This document shows, piece by piece, positions 25,467 to 33,010 of a stretch of 64,000 nucleotides of DNA (its first letter is position 1; each line of letters begins with the position of its first letter). The stretch is from UBA4416 sp036676295. Lineage in GTDB: Bacteria > Bacteroidota > Bacteroidia > B-17B0 > Aurantibacillaceae. The notes below the pieces were generated by a model. It saw nothing but the letters and a program-made list of their open reading frames with translations, was not told the DNA's origin and did not search any database. The translations under genes were made by a program, and so were the position numbers. The stretch spans positions 62,001 through 126,000 of the forward strand of contig JAKFDE010000025.1 of assembly GCA_036676295.1 (NCBI GenBank), read 5' to 3'.

Positions 25467-25814
25467 ATGAAGAGAAAAGATTTACTTACCGGCGAAGAAT
25501 TTACTCCTTCCCGGAAAAACCAGAAATTTGCAAATGCAGAGAATAGAATTATTTATTACAATAATAAAGCAAATCAATTAAGACAAAGCGTTTCATTTGT
25601 AAATAAGCCATTACACGAAAATTTAAAAATATTAAATGAATTATTAGCTGATAAAAAAGAAGCTACATTTCATAAGCAATTTTTAGCAGGTAAAGGTTTA
25701 TCATTTAAAGTACATACTCATTATGAAAAACATGACGGGAAAACGGTTTTTGCTATTTACCAGTATTTAATTATTTTACTAGATAACGATCAAATTAAAA
25801 TAATAAAAAAATGA
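25467..25814 (+). CDS. Conserved hypothetical protein, about 115 residues
   Basis: This is a small basic protein starting MKRKDLLTGEEF, with a helical middle (NKANQLRQSVSFVNKPL) and a C-terminal beta hairpin (KTVFAIYQYLIILLDNDQ). I recall similar small proteins in Bacteroidota but no function. The start at 25467 is set by the promoter, whose -7 box covers the upstream alternative. It overlaps the next gene by four bases (ATGA), so both are co-translated. Confidence 0.65.
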   Translation: MKRKDLLTGEEFTPSRKNQKFANAENRIIYYNNKANQLRQSVSFVNKPLHENLKILNELLADKKEATFHKQFLAGKGLSFKVHTHYEKHDGKTVFAIYQYLIILLDNDQIKIIKK

Positions 25815-26026
25815 TAGATTACACAAACATACAACTCAACCCTATCCCTCCTACCATTATTTCACTTCAAAAGGCAAATACCGGACTAAAAACTGAAAAT
25901 AATGTATATAGGAATGTATATATTATAATCGGCTTAAGTACTGCAGTTCTTATTGCATATATCCTCTACAAAAATATTCAAAAAGAAAAAGAGCATTCTA
26001 AAGACTCTAATAATGATTCATTGTAA
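25811..26026 (+). CDS. Small single-pass membrane protein
   Basis: This 71-residue protein has one hydrophobic segment at about 34-51 (VYIIIGLSTAVLIAYILY) and a charged tail of Lys, Glu and Ser. It is translationally coupled by ATGA overlap to the upstream hypothetical gene, which suggests that the two function together. Not recognised. Confidence 0.6.
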   Translation: MIDYTNIQLNPIPPTIISLQKANTGLKTENNVYRNVYIIIGLSTAVLIAYILYKNIQKEKEHSKDSNNDSL

Positions 26027-26032
26027 GTAAAT

Positions 26033-26443
26033 CTATCCTTTTTGAATTCTATGTTTAGCTTCTCTTAGGATAATAATTCCATTGTAAGTCTCGATTAAAA
26101 AACAGACTGTTCCAAAAGAACATGCAAGAATTGCAAAGCAAACTGAAGCACGTTCTTTACCATTAAAATTCATTATTAATATGTTTAATAATGAAAATAA
26201 TAGTATACACAGAAACATATTGATCGCAGTTTTTCTAATAATTGGGCTATGCTCGCCATATTCATGAATAACTAATACAGCAAATATGGTTACAAGATTA
26301 AATATTCCATGAAGAAATAAGGCTTTGTGGTTTAAATATTCTAGGAAGGGAAATACTACTAGTAAATCATAGTACGCTATCGTTCCTAGTAAGACTATTG
26401 TATTTAATAAAACTCTTTGTTTTTCTGACAACTTGCATTTCAT
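26033..26443 (-). CDS. Integral membrane protein, unknown
   Basis: This 136-residue protein has four probable TM segments, at about 11-28, 38-60, 73-91 and 99-122. The connecting loops are short and carry HEYGEHSP and FNGKER. No family recognised. It is convergent with the preceding small membrane gene and lies 17 bases after the exported protein at 26461-27186, probably in the same transcript. Confidence 0.6.
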   Translation of the reverse strand: MKCKLSEKQRVLLNTIVLLGTIAYYDLLVVFPFLEYLNHKALFLHGIFNLVTIFAVLVIHEYGEHSPIIRKTAINMFLCILLFSLLNILIMNFNGKERASVCFAILACSFGTVCFLIETYNGIIILREAKHRIQKG

Positions 26444-26460
26444 TCTACGTTAGATTTATA

Positions 26461-27186
26461 TTAGTTCTTAATTCTATTTGCTTGGGTAGCAACTTCCGTA
26501 TATTTTAAATTTTCAAATTTTATGAAATCAGCCGAATAGGATTTAAAATCATACTGATTTGTACTGGTGTAATTTTTAAATTTATCCCTAAATACACCAA
26601 CGTTTTCTTGCCAACTAGCCCTCATTGTCATAATACCCTTGTCATCTAAAAACCAATCTCCTGATACTATATCATCAACAATATAGCCGCCGCTTGGAGT
26701 TACAATTTTATCAAGATACTTTTTATAAAAAGTCCCATCTTCTTTAAATTCTATAATACAATGATCATCTGTTTTCCATTTACCAATTAATCCAGCTTTA
26801 GTTGGAATTTTTGTTTCTTTTACCTCAGGTACTTTTGTAACTATTGGTTCTGTTTTAACTTCTTCTTTTATTTCAGTCTTTGTTATAGTTAGATCCATCC
26901 CAATATTTTTAGCACATTGGATTAAAATAGCTTCTTTAATTCGTTTTAATTCAATGTCAATTTTCGATTCATAATCCAACTTGCTATATTTCTTGGTACT
27001 TTCTTCTAAAAAACATAGGCAAATACTTTCTCTTTGCTCGTTCGTAATAGTCTTGAATTTTGTTGAATAACTCATACAATCGTTATATATGTTATTTCTG
27101 TCGTCTTTTGACCAGGCCAATGATTGGCTATTAACCGTTAATCTATTTATTAGTATAATCGATAATAGAATGATTGTTTTCTTCAT
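26461..27186 (-). CDS. Exported protein with lipocalin-like C-terminal domain
   Basis: This 241-residue protein begins with a signal peptide (KKTIILLSIILINRLTVNSQ). Residues about 28-95 form a helical region with a Cys pair (CLC). A Lys/Glu/Val/Thr-rich linker follows, then a beta-rich domain starting IGKWKTDDHCIIEFKEDGTF that resembles the lipocalin-like family of Bacteroidota. It is probably periplasmic, ligand unknown. Its N-terminal helical part resembles small exported proteins of the same phylum. Confidence 0.7.
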   Translation of the reverse strand: MKKTIILLSIILINRLTVNSQSLAWSKDDRNNIYNDCMSYSTKFKTITNEQRESICLCFLEESTKKYSKLDYESKIDIELKRIKEAILIQCAKNIGMDLTITKTEIKEEVKTEPIVTKVPEVKETKIPTKAGLIGKWKTDDHCIIEFKEDGTFYKKYLDKIVTPSGGYIVDDIVSGDWFLDDKGIMTMRASWQENVGVFRDKFKNYTSTNQYDFKSYSADFIKFENLKYTEVATQANRIKN

Positions 27187-27312
27187 AAAGTATTAAATTG
27201 TTACACAAACATACAAAAAATTAATTTATGTGCAAATATATTTCTCACAATGAGATATAATATGTCTCATTATTTATACCTTTTATACCCTAGTTTTTAT
27301 GAATTTTCAGAC

Positions 27313-27654
27313 ATGGCTATTCATATAGGTAAAATAATTAAAAAGCTGGTAAAGAGTAAAGGAATCAGTGTCACAGACTTTGCTGATAAAGTGAATTATT
27401 CGCGCAGAAACCTCTATGAGATTTTTGATAAAGAAACAATCGACACCGGTTTATTACTAAAGATAAGTAGAATCTTAGAAGAAAATTTATTTTTGAGATA
27501 TATAACAGAAAAAGACATCATTGAATTTAAAAACGCAAAAACTCCAGCTGAAGAGTTAAAGGACGCAGTAAAAGATCTAAAAACAGAGATTCAAAAATTG
27601 AAAGACATAACCGGGACAATTAGCAATATTGAGGTTAAAAAACGAAAAGCATAA
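27313..27654 (+). CDS. XRE-type helix-turn-helix regulator
   Basis: This is a 113-residue protein from the ATG at 27313. That start (MAIHIGKIIKKLVKSKGISV) matches the beginning of the family, whereas the upstream extension to 27250 has no similarity. The HTH spans about 5-60 with the recognition pair VTDFADKVNYSRRNLYEIF. A C-terminal coiled coil (EELKDAVKDLKTEIQKLKD) may dimerise it. It is a likely transcription regulator, targets unknown, and stands alone between divergent and downstream operons. Confidence 0.8.
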   Translation: MAIHIGKIIKKLVKSKGISVTDFADKVNYSRRNLYEIFDKETIDTGLLLKISRILEENLFLRYITEKDIIEFKNAKTPAEELKDAVKDLKTEIQKLKDITGTISNIEVKKRKA

Positions 27655-27821
27655 AATCTTATTATTAAAGGTTTAAATTCCTTACCCTCAATTCTTAGTA
27701 TATTTTCTCTATAGGATACATAACTGTATTTTAATATCTATTAATACTAGGTTATTATCTATCAATATTTATATAACTGTTCAAATCCTTTGATAACATT
27801 CTATTTTCAAAGAATACAAGC

Positions 27822-27853
27822 CTTGTAAATAACCTATAATTCGGTTAATTTTG
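27822..27853 (+). promoter_or_regulatory. Promoter of the plus-arm secretion operon
   Basis: There is a -7 box TAATTTTG (27846-27853), an exact TAnnTTTG match, with CTTG at 27822-27825 twenty bases upstream. The first gene starts at 27861, only about 7 bases on, so the leader is very short or transcription starts at the codon. Confidence 0.5.
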
Positions 27854-27860
27854 ATGCTTT

Positions 27861-28541
27861 ATGAAAATGAGGCTTTTAGTATTTTATGTATTTTTTTTAG
27901 GAATAACCTTAAATGGTATTTCTCAACGTTTTGTAGAACCAGACAAGATGAAAACGTTTAATATTACAATAAATTATGATGATTTTACAGTAAAAACACA
28001 AATGCTAAAAGATCCTAAGAAATTAGATCTTGACCCCGAATTAACATATTGCTGGTATTCTTCTCAAAAAATCATCGAAACTAAGGGCGGATTTGACGGA
28101 AAATTACTTCACGGCTATTACCATTCTTTTTACTTAAATAGCCAATTACGCGAAAGTGGTGAATTTAAATATGGAGTAAAGCATAACGAATGGAAAACAT
28201 GGTATCCTGATGGAAAACTAAAAGAAATTACACATTGGAAAAATGGGAGAAAAAAAGGAGAATACGCATTATATAATGAATATGGAACAATAATGGCCAA
28301 AGGGTCATTTAAGAATGATTTGTTGAATGGTGATTTTTACACTTACAATAATTTTGGTAAAGTCAGTTCATTTAAAAAATACAAAAATGGAGTAGAAATT
28401 ATTACGCCAGAAAAGACAGATAAAAAAGATAAATCTAAAAAAGAACCGAAATCTGTAAACAAAGAAAAAAAATCTCTTTTCAAACGTAAACCTAAAAAGG
28501 AAAAAGAGCCTCAGTCTAACACCAAAACCACAAATATCTAA
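27861..28541 (+). CDS. Exported MORN-repeat protein
   Basis: This 226-residue protein has an N-terminal signal peptide (LLVFYVFFLGITLNGISQ). Three or four MORN-type beta-hairpin repeats, of the type used by YwqK-like proteins, occupy about 78-170 (for example GEFKYGVKHNEWKTWYPDG and WKNGRKKGEYALYNEYG). The C-terminus is an extreme Lys/Glu-rich tail of about 50 residues, likely disordered. It opens the plus arm of the T2SS-like locus and overlaps the next gene by one base, so a role in the machine, perhaps a periplasmic adaptor, is inferred from context. Confidence 0.75.
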   Translation: MKMRLLVFYVFFLGITLNGISQRFVEPDKMKTFNITINYDDFTVKTQMLKDPKKLDLDPELTYCWYSSQKIIETKGGFDGKLLHGYYHSFYLNSQLRESGEFKYGVKHNEWKTWYPDGKLKEITHWKNGRKKGEYALYNEYGTIMAKGSFKNDLLNGDFYTYNNFGKVSSFKKYKNGVEIITPEKTDKKDKSKKEPKSVNKEKKSLFKRKPKKEKEPQSNTKTTNI

Positions 28542-29800
28542 TGCTAACGCACATAAAGCTAAAAGGCGGAGCTTTATATGTTTCTGTTATCATTTCTATT
28601 TTGATTTCGATTATCTTGAGTTTGTTTATTGTAGTGGCTTACTATAATACACGCTCTGTTCAATCTCAAGCCTCATTAACACAGTTACAATTATCGCTTG
28701 ATAGTGGTTTTGAAATAGCTAAATCCAATTATTATTCGTCTTATACAAATTATGGCTGGCAAAAAATGCCATATAATAATGATTCTGTTCTGGTAAAAAA
28801 AATGGCCTGGGGTTGTTTTACCTTAATTGATGTGAAAGCAAAAAATACTCATTTTAATTTGCAAAAAACAGGATTATTCGGATGTTATGCATCTCCAGAT
28901 ACTGCTTTATTTATGGTTGATCAAAACAAACCCATTGGACTAGCCGGTAAAATAAAGGTTACAGCCAGCTGTTATTTACCTAAAGCCGGCATAAAATCGG
29001 CTTATATAGAAGGTGTCAGTTTCTCTGATTTAAATTCCATTAAGCCATACATCAAACAAGCACCTAATGATATACCTCAAATAGATGAGGCCTATTTAAA
29101 AGACATTGAACAAACTCAATCGAAACTTAATCCGTATACGGATAGTTTAATTTCTTTTATACCGGACGTTTTGAATCATTCTTTCAAACACAAAACTGCA
29201 GTTGTTCAACAAGGCTCAGTTTTTTTATATTCTCAAGTATTGACTAACAATATTAAAATCATTGCTTCAGATGTTATTACTATTGAAAACACTTGTCAAC
29301 TCAATAATGTATTGCTAATTGCCCGTAAGGTCATATTCAAAAAAGGATTTAATGGTAATGTCCATGTAATGGCGAAGGACACTATTATTACAGAAGAGGA
29401 ATGTGTATTTAATTATCCCTCGTCGTTTTGTGTATATTCTCACTCTACCGAAAAATCAAACAGCCCTTTGGTTCGCGGGATCTTTTTTGGTGAAAAATGT
29501 CAATTCAATGGGGGGCTTTTGGCGTTTAATAATAAACCTAAATCATCCAAAATGGTCATTAGATCTAATAAACAATTTCAATTGATGGGGAATTTATATA
29601 GTTCTGATTATGCAGAGACACAAGGTAACATCTATGGTACAGCATTTTGTAAATCCCTATTATTACAAACCCCATCAGCTGTTTATGAGAACCATTTATT
29701 AAATTGTTTGATCGATCCAGAAAAATATGGTAAAAATTTAGTGGTTCCCAACTGGTTTACTCAAAAAGAAAAACAATACGTTTGCGCCAAATGGTTTTAA
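28541..29800 (+). CDS. GspK/PilX-like membrane-anchored pilus component
   Basis: This 419-residue protein has an N-terminal hydrophobic helix (about 13-38) after a Gly-Gly (KLKGGALYVSVIISILISII), then a helical stretch and a large periplasmic domain. This layout, with no Glu at position +5 of the mature helix, is that of minor pseudopilins such as GspK or PilX. The large domain has beta-helix-like repetition (SVFLYSQVLTNNIKIIASD). It is the second gene of the plus arm and overlaps the MORN gene by one base and the first pseudopilin gene by ten. Confidence 0.65.
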   Translation: MLTHIKLKGGALYVSVIISILISIILSLFIVVAYYNTRSVQSQASLTQLQLSLDSGFEIAKSNYYSSYTNYGWQKMPYNNDSVLVKKMAWGCFTLIDVKAKNTHFNLQKTGLFGCYASPDTALFMVDQNKPIGLAGKIKVTASCYLPKAGIKSAYIEGVSFSDLNSIKPYIKQAPNDIPQIDEAYLKDIEQTQSKLNPYTDSLISFIPDVLNHSFKHKTAVVQQGSVFLYSQVLTNNIKIIASDVITIENTCQLNNVLLIARKVIFKKGFNGNVHVMAKDTIITEEECVFNYPSSFCVYSHSTEKSNSPLVRGIFFGEKCQFNGGLLAFNNKPKSSKMVIRSNKQFQLMGNLYSSDYAETQGNIYGTAFCKSLLLQTPSAVYENHLLNCLIDPEKYGKNLVVPNWFTQKEKQYVCAKWF

Positions 29801-30138
29801 CAAAAAAATACAAAGGCAATACCCTACCCGAAGTTTTAATAGCGATTGTTATTATCTCTTTTACTTCGGCGTTGGGAATTACCATCTATATCAACATACA
29901 AGAAAACTCACAACCCTTTAAACACATCAAAGCCAACGAACTGGCTCATCAATATTTATTAGAGAGCCAGCAAAAACATGATTATTTTGACAATAGCTAT
30001 AAAGAAGAAGAATTTACCATAAAGAAAACACTATCACGTTCAGATAAATATCCTGATTGTGTTATTTTGAAAGTTACGGTATCAACCGCAGCCGATAAAA
30101 AAATAACCGAAGTACAACAATTGATTCATGCCAATTAA
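29791..30138 (+). CDS. Pseudopilin (type IV prepilin-like)
   Basis: This is a 115-residue protein from the ATG at 29791; the longer frame opens only with a TTG at 29782. It has a prepilin leader with KKYKG before the hydrophobic helix NTLPEVLIAIVIISFTSALG. The +5 Glu of the mature protein is present, while +1 is Asn rather than the usual Phe. A short periplasmic domain follows. It would be processed by the A24 peptidase encoded in the minus arm and form the tip or minor pilin of the machine. It overlaps both neighbours. Confidence 0.75.
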   Translation: MVLTKKYKGNTLPEVLIAIVIISFTSALGITIYINIQENSQPFKHIKANELAHQYLLESQQKHDYFDNSYKEEEFTIKKTLSRSDKYPDCVILKVTVSTAADKKITEVQQLIHAN

Positions 30139-30643
30139 CAAAAAGATAAAGGCGTTTACTATTATGGAATTACTGGTGAGTATAACTCTTACCGGGATTC
30201 TGGTGTCCTTTGCTTTTTTTGGTTACAATCAAATACAAAAACTATTTATCAATTATGTTGAACAAAGTGAATTTATTTCAGACTACAATCAATTGAAAAA
30301 AGCATTGGTTACTATTGAAGAACGAGCTCAGCTTATAGAACAAACCGATGAAAATAACATCTCCTTTAAAACGGATTCGAACACCATTATTTTAAATATC
30401 ACTAAAGAACACCTCTTGCTAAAATTCAGATCTCATACCGACACCTTTCATTTACCATGCAAAGAAAAACGTTTGCAATTTATAGAATCAAATAACTTAA
30501 CTTCTACTAAATTAGTCCGTTCCTTTGAATGCGACGTGTTTTTTAAGAGTCAAAAATTTCGAGTATCTTTCCATAAACAATACGACGCTGAAAGTATTTT
30601 AAAATCTACCTTAGAACAACTGCCACCCGATGAGCTCTATTGA
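30128..30643 (+). CDS. Pseudopilin with larger periplasmic domain
   Basis: This 171-residue protein has leader KKIKA and hydrophobic helix FTIMELLVSITLTGILVSF. Phe +1 and Glu +5 match the prepilin consensus; the cleaved residue is Ala rather than Gly. The remaining 130 residues are a mixed periplasmic domain with two Cys (LPCKE and FECDVF). This is GspJ- or PilW-like. It overlaps the preceding pseudopilin gene by 11 bases and the GspF gene by 14. Confidence 0.78.
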   Translation: MPINKKIKAFTIMELLVSITLTGILVSFAFFGYNQIQKLFINYVEQSEFISDYNQLKKALVTIEERAQLIEQTDENNISFKTDSNTIILNITKEHLLLKFRSHTDTFHLPCKEKRLQFIESNNLTSTKLVRSFECDVFFKSQKFRVSFHKQYDAESILKSTLEQLPPDELY

Positions 30644-31802
30644 TCTGTCTAAATACCAAAACAAACCGGCTAATAAACCTGAAGTAACTAAAGAATCTCA
30701 AAACTCTTTAGCGGATAAGCTATCCAATACTTTGAATGCAGATATTGCCTTATTTGATAAAAAATTCGGGGCCAAGCAAAAAGAAGCCTTTTATTCGGAA
30801 CTAGGTTTATTGTTATCATCAGGTATTGATATTAAAACAGCTTTCGAAATTATTGAAGATCAACTAAAAGTAAAAAAACATAAAGCCATTCTCACTCAAA
30901 TAAAAGATGATATTATTTCAGGGCAATCCATTTGGGAAGCCATTCATAAACACCCTAAAACATTTAGCACTTATGAATACCAAAGTATTAAGATTGGTGA
31001 GGAATCGGGCAAGCTACCTGAAGTATTAATCGAATTAGGTAAATTTTATACTAGTGCCATAAAATTACGCCGCCAAATAATTGGTACACTCACCTACCCT
31101 GTGGTGGTTTTAACGATGAGTGTACTGATTGTACAATTCATGCTATCATTTGTTGTGCCTATGTTTAGTGATATTTTTAAACATAGCCATACCGAATTAC
31201 CAATGGCTACACAATTACTCATAAAGATCAGTGCTAAATCCGGGCTCATCTTTTATACTCTGTTAGCAATAGTAGTAGCAGGCATTGTGTTTCATAAAAC
31301 CCAACAATTAAAACCCTGGTATCGAAAATACACCGCCTGGTTCTTTTTACGTATTCCTATCATTAACGAATTAATTAAAAAAATATACTTAGCTCGCTTT
31401 TGCCAATCCATGAAATTATTATTGGGCTCTAAAGTATTATTAATTGATGCTTTAGATCTCGTTAAAAACATGATTGGTTACTACCCTATTGAATTTGCTT
31501 TGGAAACAGTAAAAAAAGATGTGTATGCCGGAAAATTATTACACGAGAGTTTGGCAGAACACAACATCTTCCCTAAAAAATTAGTTTCATTAATTAAAGT
31601 ATCTGAAGAAGTAAATGCCCCTGAATTAATTTTTGATAAACTCAACAAACAATACTCCGAAGAAATAGAACACCAACAAGCCATTATTGGCAAAGTAATA
31701 GAACCTTTGTTCCTTGTGATTTTGGGAGGTTTGGTGGGTTTTATTCTAATTGCCATGTACACGCCATTATTCCAAATGAGTTCGGGATTGGAAGGAATGT
31801 AA
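30630..31802 (+). CDS. gspF: GspF/PilC-type inner membrane platform protein
   Basis: This 390-residue protein has the twofold T2SS-F domain, each half with helices followed by TM segments. TM helices lie at about 167-192, 216-235 and 358-380. The typical segments LLLSSGIDIKTAFEII and IGEESGKLPEVLIEL are clear. It is the rotor-like platform that couples the GspE ATPase to pilus assembly. It ends the plus arm and is followed by a hairpin terminator. Its partner ATPase is 21 kb away in the minus arm. Confidence 0.92.
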   Translation: MSSIDLSKYQNKPANKPEVTKESQNSLADKLSNTLNADIALFDKKFGAKQKEAFYSELGLLLSSGIDIKTAFEIIEDQLKVKKHKAILTQIKDDIISGQSIWEAIHKHPKTFSTYEYQSIKIGEESGKLPEVLIELGKFYTSAIKLRRQIIGTLTYPVVVLTMSVLIVQFMLSFVVPMFSDIFKHSHTELPMATQLLIKISAKSGLIFYTLLAIVVAGIVFHKTQQLKPWYRKYTAWFFLRIPIINELIKKIYLARFCQSMKLLLGSKVLLIDALDLVKNMIGYYPIEFALETVKKDVYAGKLLHESLAEHNIFPKKLVSLIKVSEEVNAPELIFDKLNKQYSEEIEHQQAIIGKVIEPLFLVILGGLVGFILIAMYTPLFQMSSGLEGM

Positions 31803-31831
31803 CTGTGAGATACGAATGTTTCCCAAATAAA

Positions 31832-31855
31832 AAAGAGAGCTCTTACACTCTCTTT
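31832..31855 (+). terminator. Hairpin after gspF
   Basis: There is an 8-bp perfect stem AAAGAGAG (31832-31839) with CTCTCTTT (31848-31855) and an 8-base loop, preceded by an A run. The T tract is short. Because it sits between convergent genes it may serve both strands. Its 3' half is part of a 44-base direct repeat found again at 32513. Confidence 0.55.
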
Positions 31856-31885
31856 CTTAACATTAATATAATTTACTATCGTTTT
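31842..31885 (+). repeat. 44-base direct repeat, copy 1
   Basis: This segment and 32513-32556 agree at 42 of 44 bases (starting CTTACACTCTCTTTCTTAAC). The two copies bracket exactly the pair of small lipoprotein genes 31908-32473. It includes the 3' half of the gspF terminator stem. Confidence 0.8.
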
Positions 31886-31907
31886 ATTAAATGATAATAA
31901 CATTAAA

Positions 31908-32198
31908 CTATTTTAAAGTACATTTTCTTTCAAGTGTTTGCTCGCTTGTCCAGCCAGAACCTGAATTTGATTTTTTTGTAGTAGTACTATAGCAATTAGA
32001 ATTTTCTTTAAAATACTTTTTAGTTTGTTTTTCAGCCGTTTTAACATAAGTTTCTGAATATGTATCTATGTCTGAATTTCCACTATCGTAAGTAGTTACA
32101 GTAACACCACTAATAGTACAAGTACAGGTATGGGCTTTTTTACAAGAAACCATTGATAATGTTATAATAGCAGTAGCGAGTATTAATATTTTTCTCAT
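31908..32198 (-). CDS. Small lipoprotein, paralogue of its neighbour
   Basis: This 96-residue protein has a lipobox (ITLSMVSC, lipid Cys about 19) followed by KKAHTCTCTISG. The mature part is Thr/Ser/Lys-rich with Cys near the end (ENSNCYS, ERKCTLK). It shares with the adjacent 89-residue protein the pattern SCKK, TCxC and a C-terminal Cys, so the two are duplicates. It is anchored in a membrane; function unknown. Both genes sit between 44-base direct repeats. Confidence 0.7.
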   Translation of the reverse strand: MRKILILATAIITLSMVSCKKAHTCTCTISGVTVTTYDSGNSDIDTYSETYVKTAEKQTKKYFKENSNCYSTTTKKSNSGSGWTSEQTLERKCTLK

Positions 32199-32203
32199 AT
32201 CGA

Positions 32204-32473
32204 TTATTTTAATTTGCAGTCGTAAGTATCATCTGTATAGTAGCCAATGGTGCCGCCATTAGATAGATTAGTTGTTGAATTATCCGAAACAGTAGTTTTT
32301 TGGCACATTTTTTTTGCTTCTGATTTTTTCACCTTTTTATAGGTAGTAGTTTGTTTTGAACTTGTTGTTCCTGTAAAGTTAGTGTGTGTATTAGTACACT
32401 CACAGGTTCTGTCTTTTTTGCAAGAAGCTAAGCACAAAGCTATAGCTCCCAAAGCAAATACTATTTTTTTCAT
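32204..32473 (-). CDS. Small lipoprotein, paralogue of its neighbour
   Basis: This 89-residue protein has lipobox ALCLASC followed by KKDRTCECTNTHT. The organisation is the same as in the gene at 31908-32198: lipid Cys, a CxC pair, a Thr-rich middle, a helix with Lys/Glu (KVKKSEAKKMCQK) and a Cys near the C-terminus. The conserved Cys suggest disulphides or metal binding. It lies 5 bases upstream of its paralogue on the same transcript. Confidence 0.7.
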   Translation of the reverse strand: MKKIVFALGAIALCLASCKKDRTCECTNTHTNFTGTTSSKQTTTYKKVKKSEAKKMCQKTTVSDNSTTNLSNGGTIGYYTDDTYDCKLK

Positions 32474-32512
32474 AGTTCTTATTTAAGTTATTTATTTTTA
32501 AATTTATATTAG

Positions 32513-32556
32513 CTTACACTCTCTTTCTTAACATTAAGATAATTTACAATCGTTTT
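32513..32556 (+). repeat. 44-base direct repeat, copy 2
   Basis: Second copy of the repeat at 31842-31885, differing at two positions. It lies upstream of the lipoprotein pair and just past the end of the candidate immunity gene. Confidence 0.8.
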
Positions 32557-32580
32557 GGGAGCAGAGCATATTTTTTAACG

Positions 32581-33009
32581 TTAATCTTTTATCTTTCTTA
32601 GCTCATCCAATTTTAGCTCATCAGACAAATCCCAATACCACCATTTATCGGGGTTATTTTTTTCTAAGTTAAATCTCCTTTGATACGCAATTTTAAATAA
32701 ACTTAAAAACAGTAAAAGAGCCTTGTTTAATTCATCTTCTGGTAATTCAATTATCTTCGTTAAATTATGAGAGGCAACACCTTTTTTTAATAAGATACAG
32801 GGGGTAAATGTCGATTTTAATTTTGATTCTAATATTGCAACTTCAATATCATTATCATTTGGTTTTGACTGCATTATTACAAATATCATGTCAGTCAAAA
32901 AATCCCGTTTTTTACTTAAATCAAGAGTTTTAAAGTTATTTTGTAATTCTTCATTACTTACTAATCCTTGACCGTATTTATTAATAAATATTTCTTCTTC
33001 TCTTTTCAT
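32581..33009 (-). CDS. DUF5958-like protein, candidate immunity for the RHS toxin
   Basis: This 142-residue soluble protein with a helical N-terminal half (KREEEIFINKYGQGLVSNEE) resembles, from memory, the DUF5958 family, including the KWWYWDLS segment near the end. The gene starts 1 base after the stop of the 2935-residue RHS protein on the same strand. That is the standard place for the immunity gene of a polymorphic toxin whose last domain is toxic. Function as inhibitor of the C-terminal nucleotidyltransferase is inferred from position. There is no signal peptide, as expected for a cytoplasmic immunity protein. Confidence 0.7.
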   Translation of the reverse strand: MKREEEIFINKYGQGLVSNEELQNNFKTLDLSKKRDFLTDMIFVIMQSKPNDNDIEVAILESKLKSTFTPCILLKKGVASHNLTKIIELPEDELNKALLLFLSLFKIAYQRRFNLEKNNPDKWWYWDLSDELKLDELRKIKD

Positions 33010-33010
33010 G

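Noticed and set aside
31481..31903. Minus-strand open frame of 140 codons at the end of gspF
   Set aside because: It covers the conserved 3' part of gspF and the terminator and reads as antisense.
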